DNA from: Saturnia japonica
Taxonomy: Eukaryota > Arthropoda > Insecta > Lepidoptera > Saturniidae
Reading direction: 5' to 3'
DNA: 64,000 nt
Assembly: GCA_033032175.1 (NCBI GenBank)
Contig: CM065307.1
Coordinates: 434,001 to 498,000 of the forward strand
Position numbers and translations under genes: made by a program. This document shows, in pieces, positions 34,431 through 47,100 of this stretch. The notes below the pieces were generated by a model, which did not search any database, had not been told where the DNA came from, and worked only from the letters and a program-made list of their open reading frames with translations. Positions within the stretch are counted from its first letter, which is position 1. Every line of letters begins with the position of its first letter.

Positions 34431-34439
34431 ATGTTTTAT

Positions 34440-34720
34440 GATAAAGCTTTTTTTATAGTATCACGGCTAAGTGACGTAACTATGCCTGATGTTAGGCATA
34501 CTAAAGAAGTGGCGATCACCACGAGATCAATAATTAATTGACAGTCACCGTTCTGATGCCGATCTGCGTAATTATAAACTGAATATGCAAACGCGACAAC
34601 GTAAGATCCATTTCTAGCTTGATTCGGAGAGACCGAAATTTTGATCTCTGAAGCGTCCACATGAGTTCAGCCGCCACTACTGACAACTTAAGTAAAGATA
34701 TTCTACTGCCAGACAAGTTA
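34440..34720 (-). mobile_element. LINE family P, diverged second copy
   Basis: Minus strand: GATCGGCATCAGAACGGTGA, then GATCTCGTGGTGATCGCCAC and CTAACATCAGGCATAGTTAC, matching the UTR of the adjacent copy. The upstream part (GCTTCAGAGATCAAAATTTC) has no recognisable reading frame. Two copies in the same orientation within 700 bp could be tandem insertions. Confidence 0.5.
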
Positions 34721-35516
34721 CACTTTTACTTGTTTATATTAGTTTTAACTTTTTGAAGTGTAAAGCTACAGATAAAACTTAGTATAAGTAATAATAAGCA
34801 GTATGTTTTATTTATAGAAAACGGCCAACTGCTTTTAGATAACATGTTATGTCATAAATGCAAATGATTATTCTATTATTATTGTTCAAATTATTTTCCT
34901 CTTTTGCCACATGACCGGGTATATATCCTGCGGTAATATGTAATTAAGTTGTTCAAATCGTGTCATGCAATTGAAAAGATTTGAAAATAATAAATTGCGG
35001 TGCTTTTCGAAAATATTCTAGCATCTCGTGTAAATGTTTGAATTATGAAGAAGGCGAAACCGGGATTACAAGGATGGGGAGGAGTTGGTATACTATTCTT
35101 CTTTTCTTCCCCTTAGCACCATGGTGAGATGATATATACATGTCTCTTTTTATACAAAAGCCCTCTAAATAGCTAGATACACGTGACCTGAGCCAATAAT
35201 AATATTGTTATAAATTATATTTAATGCAATAATTTTAGTTTATTGTTATTATTGAAAATAATGTATTATGTTATATGGTCTCTTTACCGTATTATTTACA
35301 ACAAAGATAAATTTAAATAGTTATGTTTTATGATTTTCGCTTTCAGTTAGAAAATATCTGTCGTGAAAATGAGTATTTCTCATGTTAAGAAAAGCATAGT
35401 GATAAGATAAGGTTCTGTTTGTTATCGACAGGTTAAAAGACCCGTAATAGTTTGTTACTTATACTCGACTTATTTTTGGTATCGACTACCGTGTATTTAG
35501 ACATTTATTTAGTGTG
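34721..35516. other. No gene recognised
   Basis: AT-rich. A purine/pyrimidine-rich word GGATGGGGAGGAGTTGGTAT at 35072-35091 stands out, without a known meaning. Confidence 0.4.
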
Positions 35517-35650
35517 TGACAGACAGACAGACAAAAATTTAAAAAATTGTTTTTTTGTTATAGGTATCATATTTACTTTCATATGTATTTATTAAAAATC
35601 TGTTATTTTGACATTATAAAAAGACACTTCAATTTTATTAATTGTATAGA
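35517..35650 (-). mobile_element. Helitron family B, copy 8 (5' end only)
   Basis: The minus-strand 5' end A|TCTATACAATTAATAAAAT is intact at 35650, followed by TTGAAGTGTCTTTTTATAATG and the ATAGGTATCATATTTAC region. It stops in the CAGACAGACAGACA tract at 35518-35531, so about 360 bp of the 3' part is missing. Confidence 0.75.
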
Positions 35651-38083
35651 TCATTGTGTACTGGCTCTGCCTGGATTGGCAGTTTGGTCAGGACATAAGC
35701 TACAAGTCGGCAGACACCTGCATGTTCGTCATTCGCTAAAGGTACATCCTGTATCCTGTTGCAATTCCAATACCAAAGTGCATTACGTGCATAGAAAAAG
35801 TTCTATAATGATACTATTTTCAACAATATAGAGATTCCCTAATACTCCAACAGAGACGAAGAGCTAATCCAAATGTTTTGTCTCTGTAGGCCTATGCGGC
35901 ACTTGTAAGTTCGGATCTGTTTAGCGCCAATATTACCATTACATAATACATAATACCAATAACTGTACAGCAATATTTACTACTCCACAACATCTTTATG
36001 TGTTTTAAGCAGCCTAAGCAACCGTAGATGAAGAGAAAGAAATAATAATATTACATTGATAAACGTTGTCGGAGATTGGTTGTAGTTGACCTTTGAACTA
36101 TCTACGTATAAGTTTGACACGTCAATAAAGTTTTTAAGCGAAGAGTGAACAAGCGTTTGATAGGTAAGCGCTCTCCATCATAGGACTCATCTTTATTCAT
36201 CATCAAATGAGATCGAGGCCAAGCGCATATTTATAGACCATAAAAAATAAATAAATATAAAATGCATAGAAAATCATCATATATTTTATCATTTTGTTGA
36301 AATATTCTTTTTTGTACCAACAGATGTCCAAAAAATATTTTTCGGTTTATTAGTTATGGTCGATGCGCCGTACTTTTTGTCGTCTGAGTCGTATATTGTT
36401 ACTTAATGGTAAAAATATTTTATTTACTTCCTGAGTAATATACCTTTAGAATTCATACCATACAATAATTTATACACGTAGAAGTAAATATCTAGTAGGA
36501 AACGGAAGCAGCTATATTAGTACATTTTATTCTGGTATTTTATACAATAGTAATAGGTTAGTATTTAATGAAAATCTCATTAATATTTTCTCAAGGCTTG
36601 ATTCTTAGTGCCCTAGCAAAAAATGGTGGATGGTCTCATTCTATGTTACCAGATTTATATATACTTTGTTGTTTGTTAAGAAATTGGGGAAAGTGATATA
36701 TGAATATAAATAAAAATTAACTGCTTTCCTTGGTACGCGCATAATCGAATCCTCTTTAAATTTTTGTAATAGACTCAATTAAGATATAAGAGAAAGAAAT
36801 TTTTTTAAAGTTTCTCGGTATATTCCAGGGAAGCTGAAAGTGCTTTTTTTATTCTTTTTTTTTAAATGAAAACTATACCATAATACTCACGATTTATACA
36901 ATCAATATGCGTAGTCCTCTTTTTACTCAACTGCGAAAAAGGGTGATATTTTTCGAGCATGTGTATGTAAGTCTATATCTCTGGCACGCCTGTAGCCTAA
37001 ACAGCTTGATGGATTTTATTTAGCATACGAGGTGTCGCTAGATTCGTATTAATTGTGGGAGTGACATAGGCTATATAATATTTAAGTACGACGTCTGGAA
37101 ATCAAATAAAAAGCAAAAATAGAATAAAAGAAAATTAGTCGGGTTTTTGTATCCTTTTTAATAATTCAGCTTGTTGTTATATTTATTACAATCTTGAAAA
37201 AGTTTTAAAGAAATAAACTTATTTCAAAAAATGACAGTCGGAAAATTCTGACTAACTGTAAAATGCATAATTGTTGTCTTAGACTCTCGATCACAACCGG
37301 CGATAGGAACGACATAATTTTTAATTAATTCTTCAATTGCTAGTAATTGGATATTAATAGAAAAGTGGTTAATATATGCAATGGTCACTCAGAAATACGT
37401 TTATTTTTTCAACACAAATTCACTAAACGATCACAAACAAATTTATTGATGCAGTAGGTACAGCGTCTGTTGTGTTATAAGTTACAAAACAAATTACAAC
37501 TTTTTTGGGAAATATGACTTAATTTCTTAGTACTTTACAATAACACGTACGAATTGTAATCATGTTGATACTATCTGACCGTTTTCGTGCACGGCTATCG
37601 ACTGCTTCAACTCAAGTAATTTTTTTATACCATTAAGATGGTGAACATTGTTGAGCTTGAATTCCCCTACCCCAAGAATCTCTGGAAACTCTACTCACCG
37701 CGGGAACACATCACAAGGTTATTCGGCTGCGATCTTCTGTACTGTGGCGGTATTCCACCAGTTCTTTTGCCACAAGTAGAGAGAAATATTCAGATAAAGT
37801 TTTCTCTGCTCTACCTTTCTATATACGTCTCTACCTCTACCTCTACATATAAATTAAAACGAAAGAATTATTAGTAAATGTACCATATAAGTAATTTCAT
37901 TTTATAGCATTATTACACCGCACACTACTTTTAGTTATTATTGTATAATATACATATTATTTTAAAATTGAGATCGTATCAATGAACAGAATGAATTAAA
38001 ACCACAAAACGGCAAAGTTAAATCTTTATGTTACTAAGTCAAACGGTCCATTACTTCATCGTATGAAAATGTTAACAATGCTA
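35651..38083. other. Mostly unique DNA upstream of the PTB gene exon
   Basis: A repeat-like piece at 36960-37090 (AGCTTGATGGATTTTATTTA, GTGGGAGTGACATAGGCTAT) resembles the segment at 43300-43390. A frame at 37638-37874 (+) begins with protein-like composition (LEFPYPKNLWKLYSPREHIT) and ends in a (CTACCT)n tract. It may be a decayed retroelement piece. No promoter elements were found close to the acceptor at 38100. Confidence 0.4.
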
Positions 38084-38100
38084 TTTTTTTTTTATTTCAG
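38061..38100 (+). other. 3' splice site of the PTB gene exon
   Basis: A pyrimidine tract CTATTTTTTTTTTATTTCAG ends at 38100. A branch-point-like TTAAC lies at 38072-38076. The following GC-rich segment and the coding frame from 38625 fit an exon starting at 38101. This implies at least one upstream non-coding exon. Confidence 0.6.
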
Positions 38101-38624
38101 ATCATGTCGTATAGTTAACACAAGTGGGATCATTAAAATCAAAGCTTGGATCAAACGGTCGTGTTGTGTTGCGTGCATGCCGGCCGCCGCCGCACCGCCG
38201 CAGTCCGCAGTTCCGCACCGGCGGCACCGCGTCGCGCACTCCTTCGCCGCGAGTCGACATATGCGCACGCGCACGCGCACAAGTCTCTACGCTCTCGCGA
38301 CAATACCCCTCCAGAGTCTATTAGTATTCTAAAGTTGTCATTATTCGCGAACAACTGTTACATACGAGTGGAGCTACTGGAATTTTAATTAATACCGTTT
38401 TAGCAACATTTTCTCCCTTACCGGACAAGTGCATTGAGTAAGTGTGCAGAGAAGGCTACATTCCAAACCGGTGTCGTTCTTTAATGGACGAGGTGTGTAC
38501 TGTGTATGTGTGTGTGTTTTATTTGTTATCGAGGGAAGCGGTGAAAGCTCCCGCTGGAAACGTGTGAACACGATAACTTGATCAGAATGTAATAATACTT
38601 AATGTTCAGAATTAAAACATAAAT
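38101..38624 (+). promoter_or_regulatory. 5' leader with multiple upstream ORFs
   Basis: Five ATG-started frames end before the main ATG: 38104-38118 (MSYS), 38177-38332 (51 codons, alanine- and arginine-rich through the GC-rich segment), 38484-38567 (MDEVCTVYV.., 27 codons), a start-stop ATGTAA at 38587-38592, and 38602-38622 (MFRIKT), which terminates 2 nt before the main start. The main ATG has A at -3 and G at +4. Uninterrupted uORFs of this kind usually lower or condition translation of the main frame. The CpG-rich part (38165-38300, e.g. CCGGCCGCCGCCGCACCGCC) might alternatively be an internal promoter. Confidence 0.6.
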
Positions 38625-39348
38625 ATGGCTCGAGAAAACGAAAGACACAGCCTCGACACGGCAGCAAAAAGCCAATCAGACAGATTGCAAGAGCCAGAAA
38701 AAACAACTGCAGATTGCAAAACAAACGGTCTGAGAGTACGCTTCCTGGACGAGGAAGGCAAGACGGAAAGGATGGTGAGTGCCGACGAGGTCGACTGCGC
38801 CGTGACGCGAGTCAAAAAAATACATATCCTGAAAAACAGGAGCTCTAGTGAAACCAGCATTCTTTTGAGGAACCCTTCCTTACTTAAGAGACGGTCTAGT
38901 GAACGCCGCTTCAGCGACGGGTCGTCCGACAACTTTAATAACAATATAACGTCAAGTGAAAACTTAAATGGTAGTTTTAAAACCGAAGACTCAAAGACTG
39001 ATGACACCGATCAAACCAAAGAAGCGAATGGCCAGAGTTTTAAGAAAAACTGTAACGTGTATAGTGTGAACCAAGCGAAAACATTGACGCCGGAGAAGAA
39101 GAAATCCATCCCTCTGACGATGCCGAGGTTGATCGGTCACAGGATTCAAGAGGGGAAATCGTTCTTGCCGGCCGAGGTGTGTCTCGCTGAAGGCCTTTCT
39201 GGAAAGGACTTTACGGCTCGAGCGATTGGCCGACTATCTCGAGGGATCGGCAAATTACTTCGGCGTTCAAATAGCGTCCGAATTAGTGACCCGGATCCCA
39301 TCTACAAGGTGGCTTATCTCGGAAATGTTCTCACCGGCTGGGCTAGAG
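38625..39348 (+). CDS. PTB-domain protein, FAM43-like, first coding exon
   Basis: The exon encodes 241 residues plus the first base of a glycine codon. Residues 1-200 are polar and probably disordered, with a VRFLDEEGKTERMVSADEV stretch (about 37-55), a basic serine-rich patch with LLKRRSSERRFSDGSS and an acidic threonine-rich segment. Residues about 205-226 (AIGRLSRGIGKLLRRSNS then SDPDP) lead into the first strand of a PTB/PID fold: YKVAYLGNVLTGWARG, residues 227-242. The basic lead, DP.Y.V.YLGN and RG order resembles FAM43A/B, adaptor-like proteins of poorly known function; other PTB adaptors (e.g. GULP/LDLRAP types) are less similar by eye. The 724-bp length ends at G|GTAAGT. The start has a good context and is the first long frame after the uORFs. 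Base composition is clearly less AT-rich than the surroundings. The rest of the PTB domain must lie in later exons. Confidence 0.8.
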
Positions 39349-39354
39349 GTAAGT
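39349..39354 (+). other. 5' splice site after the PTB exon
   Basis: GCTAGAG|GTAAGT is a strong donor and falls in phase 1, inside the first PTB strand. Read-through would add KFCNS and a stop. FAM43 relatives continue here with a glycine-rich turn, which supports splicing at this point. Confidence 0.75.
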
Positions 39355-42300
39355 TTTGCAATTCTTGATAACAATTTTATCACGTACAACAATTGTTTTG
39401 GTTTGGCAATCTGGAACCAATGACATCAGACGAACTATTCGGGTCAATTGTTTCGATAAATTGCAAAATTGTAAATAAACAAAGCCAGGTTAAAATAATG
39501 TGAAACGAGTTGTTACTACAATCAAATAAAATAGCTTTATAATAACACCAAGAACATTTCAAAACATATGCACGTATTAATTACAACAAGGTGGAGTTAT
39601 TTAGAAACTTAATTACACCGGTTGGTAAAGTAGTAATCGCTTTGAAAATTAATGCAAGCCTATCTGATGAAGTTAATTTTAATATAGTAAGAATTTTGTT
39701 TGATCAAGACTAAGCTACTTACGTAGAAAACACGCAGTTGTATTTGTTTTTCTAAGGTAGTGTACAGGTTGGAAACATTGCGTAATTGGTCCAAGGCAAA
39801 TCGGCAAAGCAAAGCAATTCGATCATCTTAAATTGTAACATCGATAACGAATCACTGATAGATATTAAGGTATTTAGTACTATAAATTCAATAACGTTGG
39901 TTGATTATTTTATAAAAGTAATTGAAATCCAAAAGCATGATTTTATAATTTAGTTTTTAACAACAGAAAAGTCAGATGTTAGAATACAATCGATTCTTGT
40001 AGAATAACAATTATGTATATCAAATACAGTTTTAATAGATAATGTTAAACATAATATCTATATAATCTTTTCTATACTTAAGTGATAAATAAAACTAATA
40101 TTTATCCCAAATGTGTATAACATAGTAACAGCAAAATTTTTATTTTCAAAGAAAACCATTTTAAGTAAAAAAGTAAATTTCCAAGCTGCGATGTTTAAAA
40201 ATCACTTTTGTCGGTTGTTTCAAATATTTCTATAAATGTTATTATTGAGATAATCTATCTGACATGTAAAACATCTGTTTCATTTTTCATGTGAATTTTT
40301 GGGCAATTTCGAAATTTTACGTTACGCGTAGAAGAAACATGAACCATGAAAAATTATCCGAGGTTAAGATGAATATAAATGCCGAAATATGAGATATACA
40401 TGCAAATAAAAATTCGAGGCCTAGCGTACGAGCAACTAGAATAATGTTTGTAGTGAGATTAACAACCGTCATTTTAAATCTTTAGTAATTTTATAGAGAC
40501 GTGGAAAATATGGAATAACTGAAAAAAATATTTATTTAACAGGTATTTGGTGTTTTCGTCGTATACCTTTAGACGCTAGGTGGTCTAAATAAAGGACAAA
40601 TTTTGGCAATTATTATATTGTCTAACATAATATTGCTTCTAAAAAGTAAAGTAAAACTTAAAACGTTAAGTTTTATGAAGCGTCTTATTGCAGGAAGGTT
40701 TTAAACATCATACTATCCGATTATGTCATTGAATATATCGTGTCATTGAAATACTCACCACTTGTATGACAAGTGGTACGTGCGCGAAACACATATGCAT
40801 AATAAATATAGTGTGTGTTTCGAAATGGCATTACCTTCATTATCAGTTGCAACCGAGTATGATAACTGTTTAATACACTAAAAAACGGTGACTTATGTAA
40901 TTGTTGATAGTTAATTAAGAATTTATTCTCGGCAATATACCAAATTAACATTTATTGTTCTATGGAATTTCGAAAGAGCCAATAACAACGCAGCTTTGTT
41001 TCTTGCACGTTACCAAAATTTCGATAATTCGTATTAACTTTATACTCAATTATTGGTATTAGTTAGATTTTGATACTTCGTACAGAATTCGTATTTGGTA
41101 TTGAAAAGGACAAGAATTTTGGATTTTCTCACTTAACACTAGTAACAAAAAAATTGCTGATATATCCTTATTGTATTATTTACTATATGCTAATAAAGCT
41201 TCTTATTATTACAAATGTTTTCTTGTCTATTCTATTAGGGCAACATTCAAATAAAATAATTGATAGTTCTAAACTTGTCTAATTCATTAATTTATTTTAC
41301 TTAATAATATTAGTATTGTTACAACTTCTTATTTTGGTGTGCTTAGTAAATTGCAAATTAGTGTCTATAAATGAATAACTTTTTTTATATGTTTATCTTT
41401 TTTCTTATGTGATAAAAAATGTAGTACTACATTTGTTTATTGAAAAACCACTTAAAATATTAGTTGCTTTTCTATATTTGACTTTGTTTACAACTGGATG
41501 TTTCAAGACGTGTTATTATTTACAAATTTGTTTAACCTTTACTTTACCTTGACCCATAAAGTGCTAAGAAGTTCAGAATTTTGGAAAACAGGTGTATAAA
41601 TTTAAATACATAATATAATTACATTAATAACGATTGCAGTTCAGCTTTGGTATTCGTAAAACTTTATGGTTTTTCTTTTTTTTTAAATACTGCTTCGTTT
41701 AAAAAGTACGATGGTGCGGATTATGTAAATGTGAATTTATTTCAAAAATATTTAACAAATGAACGTAGAAGAAACATAAATGCTATGGTGTCGTTGTTCA
41801 GTAGGTACTTCTGCGTATTCCTACAATATAACGTGTACGATCGCCGTATTAAGAACTGAATGATTCAAAAGTTTCAGTAAATATTAAACTGTTTTAGTAT
41901 TTACGGTTGTATGGAATTTACTGTATGTATTGACTTAGGAACTTTACTGGATAATAAACGTTGTGGATTATAGTCGATTGTATAAACAGTGTTTCGTCTT
42001 GAGATTTGCTTCAAAAGAAACAAATGCAAAACAATCAGTAAATGGTAAACGAAACCGCAAACAAAAAATACGGAAGGAACTGTGGTCATCTCGTTAGTAG
42101 TTGTGGCCCGAATACAGATCATGCGGTTCGAGTAGGTACTGGCGGATCGGTGCGCGAGTGAAAGTCACATCTTCAACAGAATCCTGATCATGTACTTTTA
42201 CTTTTTTATGCGGTATACGTTTACACAAACATGCGTTTTGTTTGCTATCAACACCCCAGTCACATAGTCTAGAAAATTAAATACCTGCCGCAAGCTATCA

Positions 42301-43194
42301 AAAAACGAAATAAATACTTACAGTTTCTAAATTATTGTCCAGGGAGAAGATTCGGTTAGAAATAAATAGATAATGTTAAAAAGTCTTAAAATAAAAATAA
42401 TAAAAATACAAGAAAGTATACAAGTAATGCAACAATATATTTAGATACCAATATACAAGCCGTCACCGTCGCGTCGCTGGTTTAACTAAAAATTCACAAT
42501 AAGACATAAAAGTATGGATAAACCGTCCGCTTTTAGCGATTCTTCAATACGCAGCGTCAAAATGTCCGCTATTATACCATATATAACAAAATACCACTGA
42601 TACCTTTCACGTCTACCCTATTAATTGATTTATGTTCCTAATTTTAATATATGTTCCTTTTTTCATTATAGCTAGTAAGCAGGTGAACTTGCATCCAAAC
42701 GCAATCTATTCATGCAATGAACCGTTTTCTCATTGCCTTTAATATGATCAAACGATAAAGTGATTACTATCGCATTCTTAGATGTTCTGCGCAGTTAACA
42801 ATGGGATTATCTTAGGACGTTAATTCACGTCATATAACGAGATAACAGCTAATGTACATAACTATCTGTTAATCGCATTCACTACAAAGATTAATTGAAA
42901 TATTTAGCTTGTGCATCATTACACAAACAAGTTTTCAAAGTATACGTACTTGTAGCATGAAAACTGGTGGTCTCTGAAAGTTGTGGTCTTCAAACGACAC
43001 TGGCACATCAGGCATTCCAACTCGGTCATTAACAATACAAACCAATTTATAGCTGACCTTAAATATGACTCCGGTGTTTCTATGGTTGGCTGTGGGCTGA
43101 AATGACTACTTTACATCAGATGTTTTTCAAAAAATGTTATGCTAGCACCCATTATTTTCTGACCTCAATTTGGACTACGATTCTTTTTGAGTAA
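39349..43194. other. Intronic DNA, largely unique
   Basis: No recognised mobile element was found in this 3.8-kb stretch, in contrast to the rest of the window. Plus frames at 41070-41282 and 41647-41859 are rich in F, I, L, N, K and Y and are probably chance. A candidate next exon carrying the PTB continuation was not found. Confidence 0.5.
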
Positions 43195-43470
43195 GGTTAT
43201 AGGCTGTGATTACCTAAACATCAGGTGGACTAGACAGACGCTAGTTTACTATTTTATCTAATAACTCTTTGGTTGAACGCGCTAATCTCTGGAAGTACTG
43301 GTTGGAATAGAAAAATTATTTTAGTGTTGGATAGCTAATTTATCGAGGAAGGCTATAGGCTATATAACATCACGCTGTGACTAATAGGAGCGGAGCATTC
43401 ATGAAAAATGTTACAAAAATGGGTAAAATTTATTTCTTTTGTAAGTTTCCATTGCGTGCGTTGCGTAAAT
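43195..43470 (+). repeat. Unclassified interspersed repeat
   Basis: Blocks GGTTGAACGCGCTAATCTCT, GGAAGGCTATAGGCTATATA and GGAGCGGAGCATTCATGAAA occur in order. The CTATAGGCTATATAA block recurs at about 37060 and, diverged, at 49420. I recall similar blocks as frequent in lepidopteran DNA; the class is not certain. Confidence 0.5.
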
Positions 43471-43879
43471 GGTTGCGGATGTGTGATGGAATTGTTTAAA
43501 AAAGTCCGCCACAACATGCATATGTTTTTCTTTTAAGGTTGTCGCAATATAACCTTTTTATGTTAATAAAAATTGTTCCAAAATAATGCATTATTTGCGA
43601 AGGTGTTTTTATAAACATGGTATTAATCGTTATCGAAATAAAGTTTGGACAAAATTGCCCTTTAATTATTTGATTTCAATGAATATCACAAATTTAAAAT
43701 AAATCCGCAGCAAAATAATCAAGTACCAAGAGTGCATTTTAGCGGAAAGATGTGGCAGGCGGGCGACACCTATAAATTGTATTGTAGGTGACTACGACAA
43801 TTGATATTTATCTCTGCTTACATCCCACTCTCTTTAACCCTCTCTCTCTTATGTGACGCAGACAAAGTTGCGCGGATCA

Positions 43880-44170
43880 GATAGTAATTCATATAATTAT
43901 AGAAAGAATGAATATATTGCAAGAATGGTTTTCATTTGCCAGTGTGCTCCCTTCTTGTTACGACATCGGGTCCTTTAAGCATCATGTGAAGAGATATTTA
44001 TGTAGGCCGTAATGACAGCGGCGACCGCCGATGGATTTCGATATCTTGGAGGTCACCGTTCTGTTTGGGTTGTAGTGTGCTTACCGTCAGAGATAGTACC
44101 GCCAATGTACCGAGATATTATTAAAAAAAAAAGGATAACACTTGTACAAAGATTTAAACAAAATCTTGTA
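43880..44170 (+). pseudogene. LINE family P, C-terminus plus 3' UTR
   Basis: LPSCYDIGSFKHHVKRYLCR and a stop near 44010-44014 match the end of the copy at 34104. The UTR follows (AATGACAGCGGCGACCGCCG, GATATCTTGGAGGTCACCGT) and a TTATTAAAAAAAAAAGG border at 44127. The A run is probably the remains of the poly(A) tail. No RT motif is left. Confidence 0.7.
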
Positions 44171-47100
44171 CGGATGGCGGATTTGAGACTTGCGAATTCG
44201 CAAGGATTTTATTAATTGAAGTAATTATGTTTTAGTAGACTGTGATCAGAAACTAGTTAAACGATCTGGATATAACCCTACAATGAGTTTGAGCGTCTAG
44301 TTAATCGTAAGTAAACCATAGTATGGTGACAAAGTATTTTTTTACAGCTTTCCTGTGTAACATCCAGCGCCAAGTTGAAGTTGAAATATCTATAAGTATT
44401 GAAAAAGAAATACTTTCATTTATGTAACTCCTTAATATATACACAGTAGGAGTAATCTCGTAATAAATGATTTAAAAAGATAATGTAAAGAACAAAGCTG
44501 AAAACACGACTTATTCATTTACTTAAAATTATTCGTATGCAACGATACGCAATAACATACGAAACAAAACGAATTAACTGTATTCCAACATTGGGAACGG
44601 TTTTTCTAAACATCTGTCTGTTTAATTATTGAGTTACGTAGAATATGCAGTGGATGTTTTAATGTTTTATGACAAACAATACCAATATAGTTTTAATTTT
44701 GTTTGGACACGTAAAATGTCTAAACGATCAAATAATAAACAATGGGTTGGTTACTTAGTTGGTAGGTTTCATTCCATTTAAAGTTGCATTGGTGCCATTG
44801 GTGGTCAAGCAATTATTTGCATTCATGATCCCGGGAAGGATTCACGACACGAAATCAAAATTCTTTTGTACCAAACTTTGCTTCTTGGAATTTACGTGTC
44901 TTTATCAATTTTGTGACTGTCTTTTTGGAATATGCTATTTATTGGTAATAAGTAATAGTAATCGTACGGATGGCGACCACGTTACATAATATGTTGGAAA
45001 ATTTATCATAATTGCTCGTTGCGACCGCAAGCATTTTGTGTTCGGTCAGTGTATCCCGTACTTGCTTTTGTGACAAATGCGTTAACTGTTAATATGTAAG
45101 TACTTGCCACCAAATAGTTACCATTTGTGTAGACATAGAGTGCTGTAGGGTCGAATTGTATTTACATTGATAATGTTAATGAGAAATAAATGGTTCAATT
45201 CACGTTTTGTCAAATAGTAATTCAGCTAAGCAATTAAGAGTCTAAATGACATGTAATATGTACGTCGCAAATTCTAGTTATTAGGGTTTTGTTAAACGCC
45301 GATCATCAACGCAAGTAGATTAATTGATATAAATAAATTAATTATCTATTACTATTTTATTTTTTGTGGGATACAATTTTACAGCGTAACGTTTGTTTAT
45401 TTAGCTGCACTAAAACCAACAAAACGCCGGTGAATACTGTTTGTTATATATAAATTCCCGGAGTAGGTAATCATGAATTTTATAAGCTAAATACTCCTCT
45501 TTGAAGAGTTTGTCCATTACTCCTGCGAAGTGTGCATTTTATAGCGCTAACACAATTCCTAAAATTGGTATCGAATTATTTTACATCTGTTTTTATATTT
45601 TTATTCTATGCCTGAATTTCGACTAATACAGTATAAAGTCTTAAAGTAATTAACTGATGAAATGAAAATTTTAAAGGGTTTTAAACTATTATATAGATAT
45701 ATAATATAATTGACTGTAAACATAGTTTTGATTTCATAAATTACATATAATATATTTCTATTATAACGTTTGCTAATTTCATGTTATTGAAATGATAGAT
45801 ATGAACACACCAATTGACTAACGAAATATTTAATACCAAAAAGATGAAGAATTTTATATTTTATTATCATATTATGAAACAATATTATGTTAGTAGATTT
45901 TTAAGGCTGCCTATCGAACAACGCACAACTAAAAACGGCGGGTCTAGAAGAAAGCAATTTTTCGCAGAAGTTCCTTTTAAAACGCACGTAATTCATCCCG
46001 GTTAGAGGGTCGGGTTAAAACAGGATGATTTCCGAGATATTACAAATAATCAATCATACTGGCTATTATCAACATAAAAAGCTATAATATTATCTTTTGG
46101 GATAAGATGTGTAAAAGCATTATTTGCTCCTAAGCGTTTTCGGTTACAGCGACCGCTTCAACTCTCCATTTTAACAGTCTACCTATTCCGCCCTTTCGAC
46201 TGCACGTACATGGGCGATATATCCTATCTTTGCAATAACCATGCGATCATACTTGGAACAAGTCAGAATACCGTCACAGTAGTTGTAACGTATAGCATGT
46301 GGTCTGGCTTTCAGTTTATTACGCTAATTGGTCTAGCTCTGTTTTTCTTCTGTACCCAAAAGTGTATACCTTTTGGTTAAAAAACATTGCTATTAATTTG
46401 TAAAAACAATAACTATGAGATACACGAAGCATTTGTTTGATTCTCTGTTAAAGGTTTATCTGTATCTTCAACGTAAACTGATACTCTGCGGTTGCCCACC
46501 TGATATCGGACCCCTTGCGTATGCGCAGCGGAAGCGCGCTCGTTGATCATACCTTCCATCTCTTTCTAACGCGATCGCTCTCTTTTAGAGTTCCGCAAGT
46601 ATGGGTTCTAAAATTCATTCTCATTTCATAGTTAGTTCATCTTTTGAAATAAAACCACAGCACCTGTAAACATTCAAGCGATTCATGATCCACGTCTTGT
46701 TAGATAATTAGATATTCGGCGGTCATTGCTCTTTCTTTTTTCACTTTAAAAAACCTTATAGAGTGTACGGAATGTAATTGAAGTGTAGACAAAACTTTAG
46801 TTCCAAAAAGATTTAGCAGTGTCTTGGACGTTGTTTTTTTTTTTCAATCCTATTTATTCCCTCCATGGTTGTTCAAACGTCGTTCATTTTCTATGCAAAC
46901 TGGAGCGAGACACCTAAAAATACATAATAAAAAAATCTTTAAAAAAAATTTAATATTCTTTAGGAAAATCAAGTAGCGTCGATCGGCTCACGCGTGACGC
47001 TCAAACTTGACTGGTATTTTTTGTACGTATCACATTCCAAGCGTCATTGTCAACTCGTTCGAGCTCCCCCACGAACATATATCGTTGGAAACAACTTTTC

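Noticed and set aside
38092..38354. Several overlapping frames on both strands in the GC-rich leader
   Set aside because: GC-rich, stop-poor DNA opens all frames; only ATG-started uORFs on the mRNA strand are reported.
38612..39007. 131-codon minus-strand frame opposite the PTB gene exon
   Set aside because: Shadow frame of the coding exon; the plus strand has the domain, the start context and the splice sites.
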